From Paracidovorax wautersii (GTDB taxonomy: Bacteria > Pseudomonadota > Gammaproteobacteria > Burkholderiales > Burkholderiaceae_C), in NCBI GenBank assembly GCA_009912175.1, contig WNDQ01000036.1, positions 1 through 41,024 of the forward strand: DNA of 41,024 nucleotides, in the 5' to 3' direction. Below the pieces are notes generated by a model. The model was not told the origin of the DNA, searched no databases, and was given only the letters and a program-made list of their open reading frames with translations. Below are positions 35,215 through 41,024 of this stretch, piece by piece. Position numbers and translations under genes: made by a program. The stretch's first letter is position 1, and each line of letters starts with the position of its first letter.

Positions 35215-36302
35215 AAATCCGCCGCATCGACACCCTGATCGTCGAGATCCCCTTCCACGACGGCGGCCAGGGCCGGGGCATCACGCCCACCACCTGGCAC
35301 ACGCTGGAAACCGTGCTGGTCCGCATCGAGGATGAGGACGGCCATGTGGGCTGGGGCGAGGCCTTCGGCTACTTCACCGCCGACGCGAGCAAGGCCTGCA
35401 TCGACCGGCTGATCGCCCCCACGCTGGTCGGCACCACCGTCGACGACATCGACGCCTGGAACCACGCAACCCAACTGCGCCTGCACCTGTTCGGGCGCTA
35501 CGGCATCACCCAGTTCGCCATCTCGGGTGTCGACATCGCGCTGTGGGATCTGCACGCCAGGCGCCAGGGCCTGCCGCTGCACCGCGTGCTGGGCAGCGCC
35601 GTGCGCAAACGGATTCCGGCCTACGCCAGCCTGGTGCGCTACGCCGACCGGCATCTGGCGGCCTCCGTCTGCGAACAGGCACTCGCACGCGGCTTCGACA
35701 CCATCAAGCTGCACGAAATCACGGTCGACGAGGTGGCGCACTGCCGCCGCGCCCTGGGCGATGCCGTCCCGCTGGCCACCGACGTGAACTGCGCCTGGCG
35801 CGTGCAGGACACACGCGACTGGCTGCCCGCCCTGCGCGACCTCGGCCTGGCCTGGCTGGAAGAGCCGATCTTTCCGCCCGAAGACTTCGCCACGCTGCGC
35901 AGCCTGCGCGGCCAGGGCGTGCCGCTGTCGGCGGGCGAGAACTGGTGCACGGCCTTCCAGTTCGAACAGGCTCTGCAGGCGCAGGCCGTGGACTCCATCC
36001 AGCCCAGCGTGACCAAGGCAGGCGGCATCAGCGCCTGCCTGCGCATCGCCGCACTCGCCCGCGCGCACGGCGGCGTGGTGCTGCCGCACAGCCCCTACTT
36101 CGGCCCGGGCTTCTTCGCCACCCTGCACCTGGCGGCGGTCCAGGCCAGCGTGCCGCACATCGAATACCTGTTCGTGCAGCCGCAGGCCTGGCTGTGCGAC
36201 GTCGAAGGGCTGCGCCATGGGTCCGCGTTCGACCTGCCGGACACACCCGGCAGCGGTTTCGAACCGGACCCGGCGGTGATCGCACGTTATCGCCGGGCGT
36301 GA
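35211..36302 (+). CDS. enolase-superfamily (mandelate racemase/MLE-like) enzyme, function unassigned
   Basis: A 363-residue enzyme with the capping domain (1-125) and barrel of the enolase superfamily. Metal ligands are Asp191 (ATDVNCAW), Glu217 (WLEEPI) and Glu243 (SAGENW). The catalytic Lys166 is in TIKLHE, but the usual second Lys of the KxK motif is His168. His293 (LPHSPYFGPG) is present, while the Asp that normally pairs with it is Ser266 (IQPSVTKAGG). It is therefore not a canonical dehydratase or racemase of the mandelate subgroup. Position after udh suggests an aldarolactone isomerase/cycloisomerase or a second sugar-acid dehydratase. The ATG overlaps the udh stop. Confidence 0.85.
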   Translation: MKIRRIDTLIVEIPFHDGGQGRGITPTTWHTLETVLVRIEDEDGHVGWGEAFGYFTADASKACIDRLIAPTLVGTTVDDIDAWNHATQLRLHLFGRYGITQFAISGVDIALWDLHARRQGLPLHRVLGSAVRKRIPAYASLVRYADRHLAASVCEQALARGFDTIKLHEITVDEVAHCRRALGDAVPLATDVNCAWRVQDTRDWLPALRDLGLAWLEEPIFPPEDFATLRSLRGQGVPLSAGENWCTAFQFEQALQAQAVDSIQPSVTKAGGISACLRIAALARAHGGVVLPHSPYFGPGFFATLHLAAVQASVPHIEYLFVQPQAWLCDVEGLRHGSAFDLPDTPGSGFEPDPAVIARYRRA

Positions 36303-36307
36303 ACCCC

Positions 36308-37216
36308 ATGACCAGGCCTTCACCCTCGCCTGAACTTGAACTGCGCAGCCCCGCGCTGCGCCTGACGCTGGCCCCGGCGTGGGGCGGCCGCCTCACGCGC
36401 CTGCAAGCCCTCATGGGCGCGCAGGCCGTGGACCTCGTGGTGCCGCTGCAGGCGCCATCGTTCGATCCGCTCGCCTGGCCCAAGGCGGGCGCGTACCCGC
36501 TCATGCCCTATTCCAACCGCATCCGCCATGCGCGGCTGGTGTTCGGCGGCCACACGCACGGGCTGCAAGCCCACCCGGCCGCGCTGCCGCACACGCTGCA
36601 TGGCCCGGCCCACACCCTGCCCTGGCAGGTCGAGCACGCGGACGCCACCCACGCAGTGCTCGGCCTGCGCTGCCCAGCCTCGGCGCACTGGCCCTGGGCC
36701 TTCTCGGCATGGCAACGCTACACGCTGGACGGCCAGGGCCTGCGCATCGCCCTGGCCGTGCGCAATGACGCGGGCACCGACATGCCCGCGGGGCTGGGCT
36801 GGCATCCCTACTTCCGGGTGCTGCCCGGTCTGTCGGTGCACTACCGCGCCCACGCGGACTGGCAGGTCGGGCCCGACTACCTGCCCACGTCCTGGCACGA
36901 GGCCCGGCAGCCCCTGCGCACGCTGGACGCGGCGGACTGGGCCTCGTCCGAATGCGTGCGCTACCACAGCCATTGGGACGGCCACGCCACGCTGCAATCG
37001 GCGGCGGGCACGCTGTCCCTGCAGGCCGACGGCGCGTTGGACCACCTGGTCGCCTTCGCGCCCGCGCAAGCGCCCTATGTGTGTTTCGAGCCCGTTTCCC
37101 ACGTGGCCGACGGCTTCAACCGGCCGGACCTGCCCGCGGCCCGAAGCGGCCTGCGGCAGTTGATGCCGGGCGCCACCCTGACCGCCACCATCGCGCTGGC
37201 CTGGCACGGCGCCTGA
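36308..37216 (+). CDS. aldose 1-epimerase (galactose mutarotase-like)
   Basis: A 302-residue mutarotase-fold protein. Key stretches are YPLMPYSNRIRHARLVFGG with the Asn-Arg pair, PHTLHGPAHTLPW with its His, GLGWHPYFRV with the His-Pro-Tyr motif, and FEPVSHVADGFNRPD with the catalytic-type Glu. Length is usual for the aldose-epimerase family. It starts 5 bases after the previous gene and ends 8 bases from the convergent lactonase. In this island it would speed interconversion of uronate anomers before the dehydrogenase, which needs one ring anomer (inference). Confidence 0.88.
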   Translation: MTRPSPSPELELRSPALRLTLAPAWGGRLTRLQALMGAQAVDLVVPLQAPSFDPLAWPKAGAYPLMPYSNRIRHARLVFGGHTHGLQAHPAALPHTLHGPAHTLPWQVEHADATHAVLGLRCPASAHWPWAFSAWQRYTLDGQGLRIALAVRNDAGTDMPAGLGWHPYFRVLPGLSVHYRAHADWQVGPDYLPTSWHEARQPLRTLDAADWASSECVRYHSHWDGHATLQSAAGTLSLQADGALDHLVAFAPAQAPYVCFEPVSHVADGFNRPDLPAARSGLRQLMPGATLTATIALAWHGA

Positions 37217-37224
37217 AACGCTGT

Positions 37225-38160
37225 TCAAAGCGCGAACTGGAACAGGCGCCCCGACAAGGGCGCGCTGGCCAGCGTGTCCAGCGGCACCGACTGGCGCGAC
37301 GTGGCGATGAACAATTGCCGCCCATCGGCCCCGCCCAGCGCGACGTCGCACGGACAGGGCACGGGCAGGCCGATCACGCGGTCCAGACTGCCACCGGCCA
37401 GCAGCCGCACCACGCTCCAGCCTTCGCGCAGCGCGGTCCACACACCGCCTTCGGCGTCGAACGCCAGCCCGGCGGGCCGGCCCGACCCCTTGGGCAGGGT
37501 GGCCAGCCGGCGCACGCCCTGCTGGCGCGGCTGCAGCACCAGGATGCTGCCCGACGCGGGCGCCGTTGCGTAAAGCGCGTCCTCCGCCGGATGCCAGCGC
37601 AGGCACTGCAGTGCCTCGCCCAGGTGCCAGCGCACCTCGAAGCGCCCGTGCGCCAGCACGCGGCCGACCGCGCTGCCGCCCACGGTTTCCATGGCGGCCC
37701 ACACCTGGCCCTGTGGGTCCTCGCACAAGGCCTGCAGCACACCGGCAGGCCAGGGCAGGCTGCTCTCGCGCCGGCCCTCCAGCGTCAAGACCCAGGCTCG
37801 CCCGGACGGCGGGGTGTCCGCGTGTTCCTGCGCTGGCGTTTGCCCTTGCGGCTGTTCTTGTGCCTGTTCCTGCACGTCCTCGACCAGCAGCAGCCCCTGT
37901 TCGCGCACCAGCAGGCCGGCGACCGGGTGTTCGAGCTGCGCCACGAGTCGGTCTTCGGCCGGCGCCGGCCCCTCGACCTGCACCGTGCGCAGCGCGGGCG
38001 CGAGCCTGTCCGCCCAGTACAGCCGGCCCGATCCGGCGTGCCAGCCCAGTTGCCCGCCCTCGAAAGCCCAGGGTCCGGGCACGGGCCGCAATTCGGCCTC
38101 GCCAGTCGGCACCGCATGCGCCTGCAGATGCGCCCCGATGCGGCGTGCCGCGTCGGCCAC
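37225..38160 (-). CDS. SMP-30/gluconolactonase-like beta-propeller protein
   Basis: A 311-residue protein starting with GTG at 38160, immediately after the iclR stop codon (TAAGTG). Repeated propeller-type strands are visible (RLYWADRLAPALRTVQVEG, GQVWAAMETVGG, SGRPAGLAFDAEGGVWTALR, PCPCDVALGGADGRQLFIAT), matching the SMP-30/LRE-like lactonase family. The likely role is hydrolysis of the aldaro-lactone made by uronate dehydrogenase. An unusual Gln/Glu-rich insertion (residues 95-119) lies in one loop. The first metal-ligand motif is less regular than in characterised lactonases, so the exact substrate is uncertain. Confidence 0.82.
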   Translation of the reverse strand: MADAARRIGAHLQAHAVPTGEAELRPVPGPWAFEGGQLGWHAGSGRLYWADRLAPALRTVQVEGPAPAEDRLVAQLEHPVAGLLVREQGLLLVEDVQEQAQEQPQGQTPAQEHADTPPSGRAWVLTLEGRRESSLPWPAGVLQALCEDPQGQVWAAMETVGGSAVGRVLAHGRFEVRWHLGEALQCLRWHPAEDALYATAPASGSILVLQPRQQGVRRLATLPKGSGRPAGLAFDAEGGVWTALREGWSVVRLLAGGSLDRVIGLPVPCPCDVALGGADGRQLFIATSRQSVPLDTLASAPLSGRLFQFAL

Positions 38161-38883
38161 TTAGGGCCCCAGCAATTCGAGCCGCGCCCGCGTGAGGCGG
38201 TAGGCCGGCCCCGCCACGCTGATCGCGCCGCGCACCTGCCCTTGCGCATCGACGATGGGCGCGCCCACGCAGCGCACGCCCAGCACGATCTCCTCGTCGT
38301 CGATGGCATAGCCGCGCGCCGCGGTGATGCGCAGTTCAGCCTGCAGGCGCCGCCGGTCGGTGATGGTGTGAGGTGTCAGGGGCTTGAGCGTGACGTCGCG
38401 CACGATGGCATCGCGCGTGGCGGCGTCGAGCGCGGACAGGATGGCCTTGCCCTGGCTCGTGCAATAGACCGGCTTGCGCTGGCCCAGCACGGCTGCCGAG
38501 CGCTGGCTGTGCGCGCCGTCGCAGCGCTCCAGCGACAGCACGTCCAGTCCGTCGAGCGCGGCCAGGTAGGAGGTCTCGCCGGTCAGGTCGCGCAGCAGGC
38601 GCATCTCCATGGCGGCGGCCGCGGCCAGGTCGGGCATGGCGTAGACCTGCCGCGCCATCTCGAAGCAGCGAAACCCCAGGCAATAGACCTTGCGCAGCGG
38701 ATCGCGCCGCAGCAGCCCGCGCGCCACCAGCGTGCCCAGCAAACGATAGACCGTGGTGCGCGGCAGTTGCAGGCGCTCGGCGATGTCGCTCTGGCTCAGG
38801 CCGGCCGGAACCTCGCCGATGGCGTCGAGCACATCGAGTGCCTTGTCCAGCGTTCCCGCACCTTCTGCCGAGCGATTCAACAT
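38161..38883 (-). CDS. IclR-family regulator
   Basis: A 240-residue IclR regulator. The start at 38883 (MLNRSAEGAG) is chosen because an AGGAGA site lies 4 bases upstream; the frame runs further upstream without one. The winged helix-turn-helix is at about residues 10-70 (LSQSDIAERLQLPRTTVYRL). The effector domain follows (about 85-238; YLAALDGLDVLSLERCDG, GKAILSALDAATRDAIVRDV, RGYAIDDEEIVLGVRCVGAP). It is directly followed by the lactonase start and divergent from the RraA-like gene. The perfect palindrome at 38904-38915 is its likely operator. Confidence 0.93.
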   Translation of the reverse strand: MLNRSAEGAGTLDKALDVLDAIGEVPAGLSQSDIAERLQLPRTTVYRLLGTLVARGLLRRDPLRKVYCLGFRCFEMARQVYAMPDLAAAAAMEMRLLRDLTGETSYLAALDGLDVLSLERCDGAHSQRSAAVLGQRKPVYCTSQGKAILSALDAATRDAIVRDVTLKPLTPHTITDRRRLQAELRITAARGYAIDDEEIVLGVRCVGAPIVDAQGQVRGAISVAGPAYRLTRARLELLGP

Positions 38884-38903
38884 GCGTCTCCTGCAAACGT
38901 CCC

Positions 38904-38915
38904 ATTCCGTGGAAT
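38904..38915. promoter_or_regulatory. IclR operator candidate
   Basis: The perfect inverted repeat ATTCC-GT-GGAAT (38904-38915) lies 21 bases before the iclR start in the divergent iclR/RraA-like gap. GGAAT/ATTCC half-sites are typical of IclR-family binding sites, so autoregulation plus control of the rightward genes is likely. Confidence 0.55.
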
Positions 38916-39090
38916 TCATGCGGCACTTCGGGTGCCTGCCCATGCTGCGGGCCATTGTAGGAAGCGGGGCCCGCTGACTACGATTCCTGCAGACGTCCGG
39001 CGCACGGAAACCGCTGGCCGCATCCCGCTGGTTGGGACGAATCGCCCCATCGGTCCTTCACATTCCTGGCTCCACCGCCACTCGACAACC

Positions 39091-39885
39091 ATGAACGCCA
39101 CCACCCCCGCCCCGCTGGCCGAGATTCCTCGGCACGCCCCCGCTCCCCACGTGCCGGACGCCGTCCTGGACCGGCTGGCGCGCGCCAGCAGCGGCTCGCT
39201 GACCACGCAGCTCTACATCAAGGGCATCCGCCAGCCGGTGCTGCATGGCCTCAAGCCCCTGAACAAGAAGATCAAGCCCTTTGCCGGGCGTGCCTACACC
39301 ATGCGCTTCATCCCGGCGCGCGAAGACATCGACCAGTACGGCAACCTCACCACCACGCCCAGCGCCGACAACCTGCAATGGGTGGGCGTCGAGCAGATCG
39401 AGCCCGGCCATGTGCTGGTGATCGACAGCAACCAAGACGGCCGCGCGGCCTCCATGGGCAACATGCTGATCACCCGCATGAAGGTGCGCGGCGCACGCGC
39501 CGTCATCACCGACGGCAGCTTCCGCGACGGCACCGAGCTCTCGGAGATGGACTTCCCGATCTGGAGCACGGGCGTGACCGCCACCACCCGCCTGTCCTAC
39601 CACCACGTGGCCGATCTCAACGTGCCGATCGGCTGCGCCGGCGTGGCCGTCTACCCCGGCGACGTGATCCACGGCGACGGCGACAACATCACCGTCATCC
39701 CCGCCCACATGGCCGAAGAAATGGCCGCCCTGTGCGAGCAGCGCGACGACATCGAGGCCTACCTCGCCCTGCGTGTTCAGGCTGGCGAAGCCCTGTGGGG
39801 CCTGTACCCGCCCAGCGAACAGACCCGCCGCCAGCACCGCGACTGGGTCGCCGCCGGCCGCCCGCCCATCGCCACCGGCCGCTGA
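39091..39885 (+). CDS. RraA-like family protein (probable keto-acid aldolase or decarboxylase)
   Basis: A 264-residue member of the RraA-like/HMG-aldolase superfamily. GRAASMGNMLITRMKVRGAR, followed by VITDGSFRDGTEL with the conserved Arg-Asp, is the metal and pyruvate-binding signature. ADLNVPIGCAGVAVYPGDVI and HGDGDNITVIPAHMAEEMAA are typical. About 35 residues precede the domain. Many such proteins are class II aldolases or keto-acid decarboxylases rather than RNase E regulators. Next to aldarate genes, cleavage of a keto-deoxy-aldarate is plausible (inference). The ATG at 39091 follows a weak ribosome binding site. Confidence 0.85.
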   Translation: MNATTPAPLAEIPRHAPAPHVPDAVLDRLARASSGSLTTQLYIKGIRQPVLHGLKPLNKKIKPFAGRAYTMRFIPAREDIDQYGNLTTTPSADNLQWVGVEQIEPGHVLVIDSNQDGRAASMGNMLITRMKVRGARAVITDGSFRDGTELSEMDFPIWSTGVTATTRLSYHHVADLNVPIGCAGVAVYPGDVIHGDGDNITVIPAHMAEEMAALCEQRDDIEAYLALRVQAGEALWGLYPPSEQTRRQHRDWVAAGRPPIATGR

Positions 39886-39908
39886 ACCGGCCACGCCTTT
39901 TCTCATCC

Positions 39909-40388
39909 ATGCCCATTCCTGCGACCTGCCCCATGTCCGCCCCCACGCCGCACCACACCCCCGACTACTACGACGCGCTGATCCGGCGCTACTTCGCCGC
40001 CTGCAACGCCGCCAGCCATGAGGCCCTGGTCGACTGCTTCACACCCGATGCCGTGCATTACTTTCCGCCCGGCCTGCCCGGGGTGCCCTGGCGCTCGGCC
40101 GACACCATCGCCCGCCAATGGATCTGGTGCGTGCAGACACTGGGCTCGCAATGGACCATCGAGCGCATCATCGTCAGCCACGACAAGCCAGAGGCCGTGA
40201 TCGAATGGACGCACTGGAAGAACAAGAGCGGCACGGCGCTGCGCGGCGCCGAGTGGTATGACTTTCGCGACGGCCGCATCAGCGAAATCCGGGCCTACTA
40301 CGCCTCGCCCGCCGACCGGAGCGTGGCGATCAACGAGCTGGCGGACTTCGACTACGCCGGCCGCGGCTACCACCTGGCCAGCGCCTGA
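39909..40388 (+). CDS. NTF2/SnoaL-like small protein
   Basis: A 159-residue protein of the SnoaL-like (NTF2) fold. The pattern YYDALIRRYFAACNAASHEA, VDCFTPDAVHYFPPGLPG, WTHWKNKSGTALRGAEWYDF and DGRISEIRAYYASPAD is characteristic of small cone-shaped barrels that act as isomerases, hydrolases or dehydratases. An alternative start at 39933 would shorten it by 8 residues. No strong ribosome binding site decides between them. It lies between the RraA-like and Dabb genes. The role is unknown; a hydrolase or isomerase step on a keto-acid is possible. Confidence 0.82.
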   Translation: MPIPATCPMSAPTPHHTPDYYDALIRRYFAACNAASHEALVDCFTPDAVHYFPPGLPGVPWRSADTIARQWIWCVQTLGSQWTIERIIVSHDKPEAVIEWTHWKNKSGTALRGAEWYDFRDGRISEIRAYYASPADRSVAINELADFDYAGRGYHLASA

Positions 40389-40399
40389 GGAGGCCCGCC

Positions 40400-40693
40400 A
40401 TGATGCGCCACATCGTGCTGTTTCGCCGCAAGGCGGACGTGGAGAAAAACGAGCCACTGGAGCATGCGCTGGTCGAGCGCATGACCGCGCTGGGTGCCCG
40501 AATCCCCGCCGTGCGCCAATGGCGGGTGGCGCCCGACGAAGCCAGCCGCCCCATCAGTTGGGACTATGTGCTGGACTCCGCCATGGACCATGCCCAGGGA
40601 CTCGACGACTACCTGTTCCACCCTTTGCACCAGGCCCTGATCGCCGACCTGAAGCCCTACTTCGAATGGGCCGCCGTGGACTACACCGTCTGA
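40400..40693 (+). CDS. stress-responsive alpha/beta-barrel (Dabb) domain protein
   Basis: A 97-residue single Dabb-domain protein. MMRHIVLFRRKADVEKNEP begins the domain in the usual way, and the DYLFHPLHQALIADLKPYFE stretch with its His residues closes it. A strong TGAGGAGG ribosome binding site overlaps the stop codon of the previous gene, so translation is coupled. The start may be 40400 or the next Met codon at 40403. Dabb proteins are dimeric and often accompany catabolic clusters; the function here is unknown. Confidence 0.87.
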   Translation: MMRHIVLFRRKADVEKNEPLEHALVERMTALGARIPAVRQWRVAPDEASRPISWDYVLDSAMDHAQGLDDYLFHPLHQALIADLKPYFEWAAVDYTV

Positions 40694-40766
40694 ATCGGCC
40701 TCCTGTCTTTTCACATTGCCTCTGGCACGGCGCGCCCTGCCGTGCCCCAAGAATTCTGGAGTCCCC

Positions 40767-41024
40767 ATGACCCTCACCGGAGAAATGCTGATCGGCCACG
40801 CCAGCGTGCGCGGCAGCGCCGGCAGCCAGCGCGCCTTCAACCCCGCCACCAACGCCGAGATCGCCGAGCCCGTCTTTGGCTTTGGGGGTGCCGCTGGAGT
40901 CGATCGCGCCGCTAGTCTGGCCGCTGCGGCCTTCGACCCCTACCGCAGCCTGCCCCTGGCCCAGCGCGCCGCCTTTCTCGAAACCATCGCCGACGAGATC
41001 GTCGCCCTGGGCGATGCCCTGATC
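40767..41024 (+). CDS. alpha-ketoglutarate-semialdehyde dehydrogenase, N-terminal part (cut by window edge)
   Basis: The first 86 residues of an NAD(P)-dependent aldehyde dehydrogenase. The opening (MTLTGEMLIGHASVRGSAGS, FNPATNAEIAEPVFGFGG) and the following AFDPYRSLPLAQRAAFLETI match the 2,5-dioxovalerate (alpha-ketoglutarate-semialdehyde) dehydrogenases of aldarate and pentose oxidative pathways. The ATG at 40767 has a GGAG site 6 bases upstream. The catalytic Cys and Glu lie outside the window. It would catalyse the last step of the sugar-acid pathway, giving 2-oxoglutarate. The keto-deoxy-glucarate dehydratase that should precede this step is not in the window. Confidence 0.85.
   Translation, partial: MTLTGEMLIGHASVRGSAGSQRAFNPATNAEIAEPVFGFGGAAGVDRAASLAAAAFDPYRSLPLAQRAAFLETIADEIVALGDALI

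Noticed and set aside
36952-39885. A continuous 977-codon plus-strand frame joining the RraA-like gene to upstream sequence
   Set aside because: Its first two thirds are antisense to the lactonase and IclR genes and low-complexity. The RraA-like protein begins at 39091.

Overview
This is a very GC-rich stretch with short intergenic gaps and many overlapping start/stop codons. Its gene content is typical of Burkholderiales, most likely Comamonadaceae: several Bug-type (TctC) periplasmic receptors, a malonate decarboxylase (mdc) cluster, a Comamonadaceae-style SdhC, and many one-component regulators of the LysR, GntR, TetR, LacI and IclR families. The assignment is inferred from gene content, because no rRNA or other marker gene is present.

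Layout. Positions 1-48 hold the first codons of a probable IS481-type transposase reading off the left edge. Then come a BON-domain lipoprotein, a small membrane protein and clpB behind a heat-shock-like promoter (167-3974). A probable pectate lyase (family PL2) follows but carries an in-frame stop (3970-5772). Positions 5773-7776 look less GC-rich and carry a TetR regulator and a pair of small multidrug-resistance (SMR) proteins behind a palindromic operator. Next are a glycine-zipper lipoprotein, a DMT transporter and the malonate block: mdcR, matC-like carrier, mdcA (broken), mdcC, mdcD, mdcE, mdcG, mdcB and mdcH (9461-18119). After these lie a Bug receptor with an internal deletion, moaE and two tandem L-asparaginases. 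Positions 21720-25524 hold a catabolic island (Bug receptor, FAH-family enzyme, GntR regulator, aldo-keto reductase). Positions 25585-29162 hold an MFS exporter/TetR pair, an ABM monooxygenase, a second TetR and an orphan sdhC-like gene.

Positions 29454 to the right edge are best read as one sugar-acid (hexuronate/hexarate) catabolic island. It contains a LacI regulator (interrupted), a Bug receptor, L-talarate/galactarate dehydratase, an ACS-family MFS transporter, uronate dehydrogenase (interrupted exactly at the catalytic Tyr codon), a second enolase-superfamily enzyme, an aldose-1-epimerase, an SMP-30-like lactonase, an IclR regulator, an RraA-like protein, two small alpha/beta-barrel-type proteins and the start of an alpha-ketoglutarate-semialdehyde dehydrogenase. 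Together these would take D-galacturonate or D-glucuronate to the aldarolactone, the aldarate, a keto-deoxy-aldarate and finally 2-oxoglutarate. The PL2 lyase at the other end of the window could feed it.

Two signals stand out. First, four otherwise well-preserved genes (PL2 lyase, mdcA, lacI, udh) each carry one TAA or TAG stop after which the same frame resumes, and mdcA and an SMR gene also carry 1-nt frameshifts. All four stops can be explained by G:C-to-T:A changes, so either the sequence has a systematic error or the strain is losing catabolic genes. Second, positions 29186-29455 form a 270-bp non-coding element with perfect 32-bp terminal inverted repeats and three further internal inverted repeats. 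A solo 20-bp copy of its end lies at 24481-24500.
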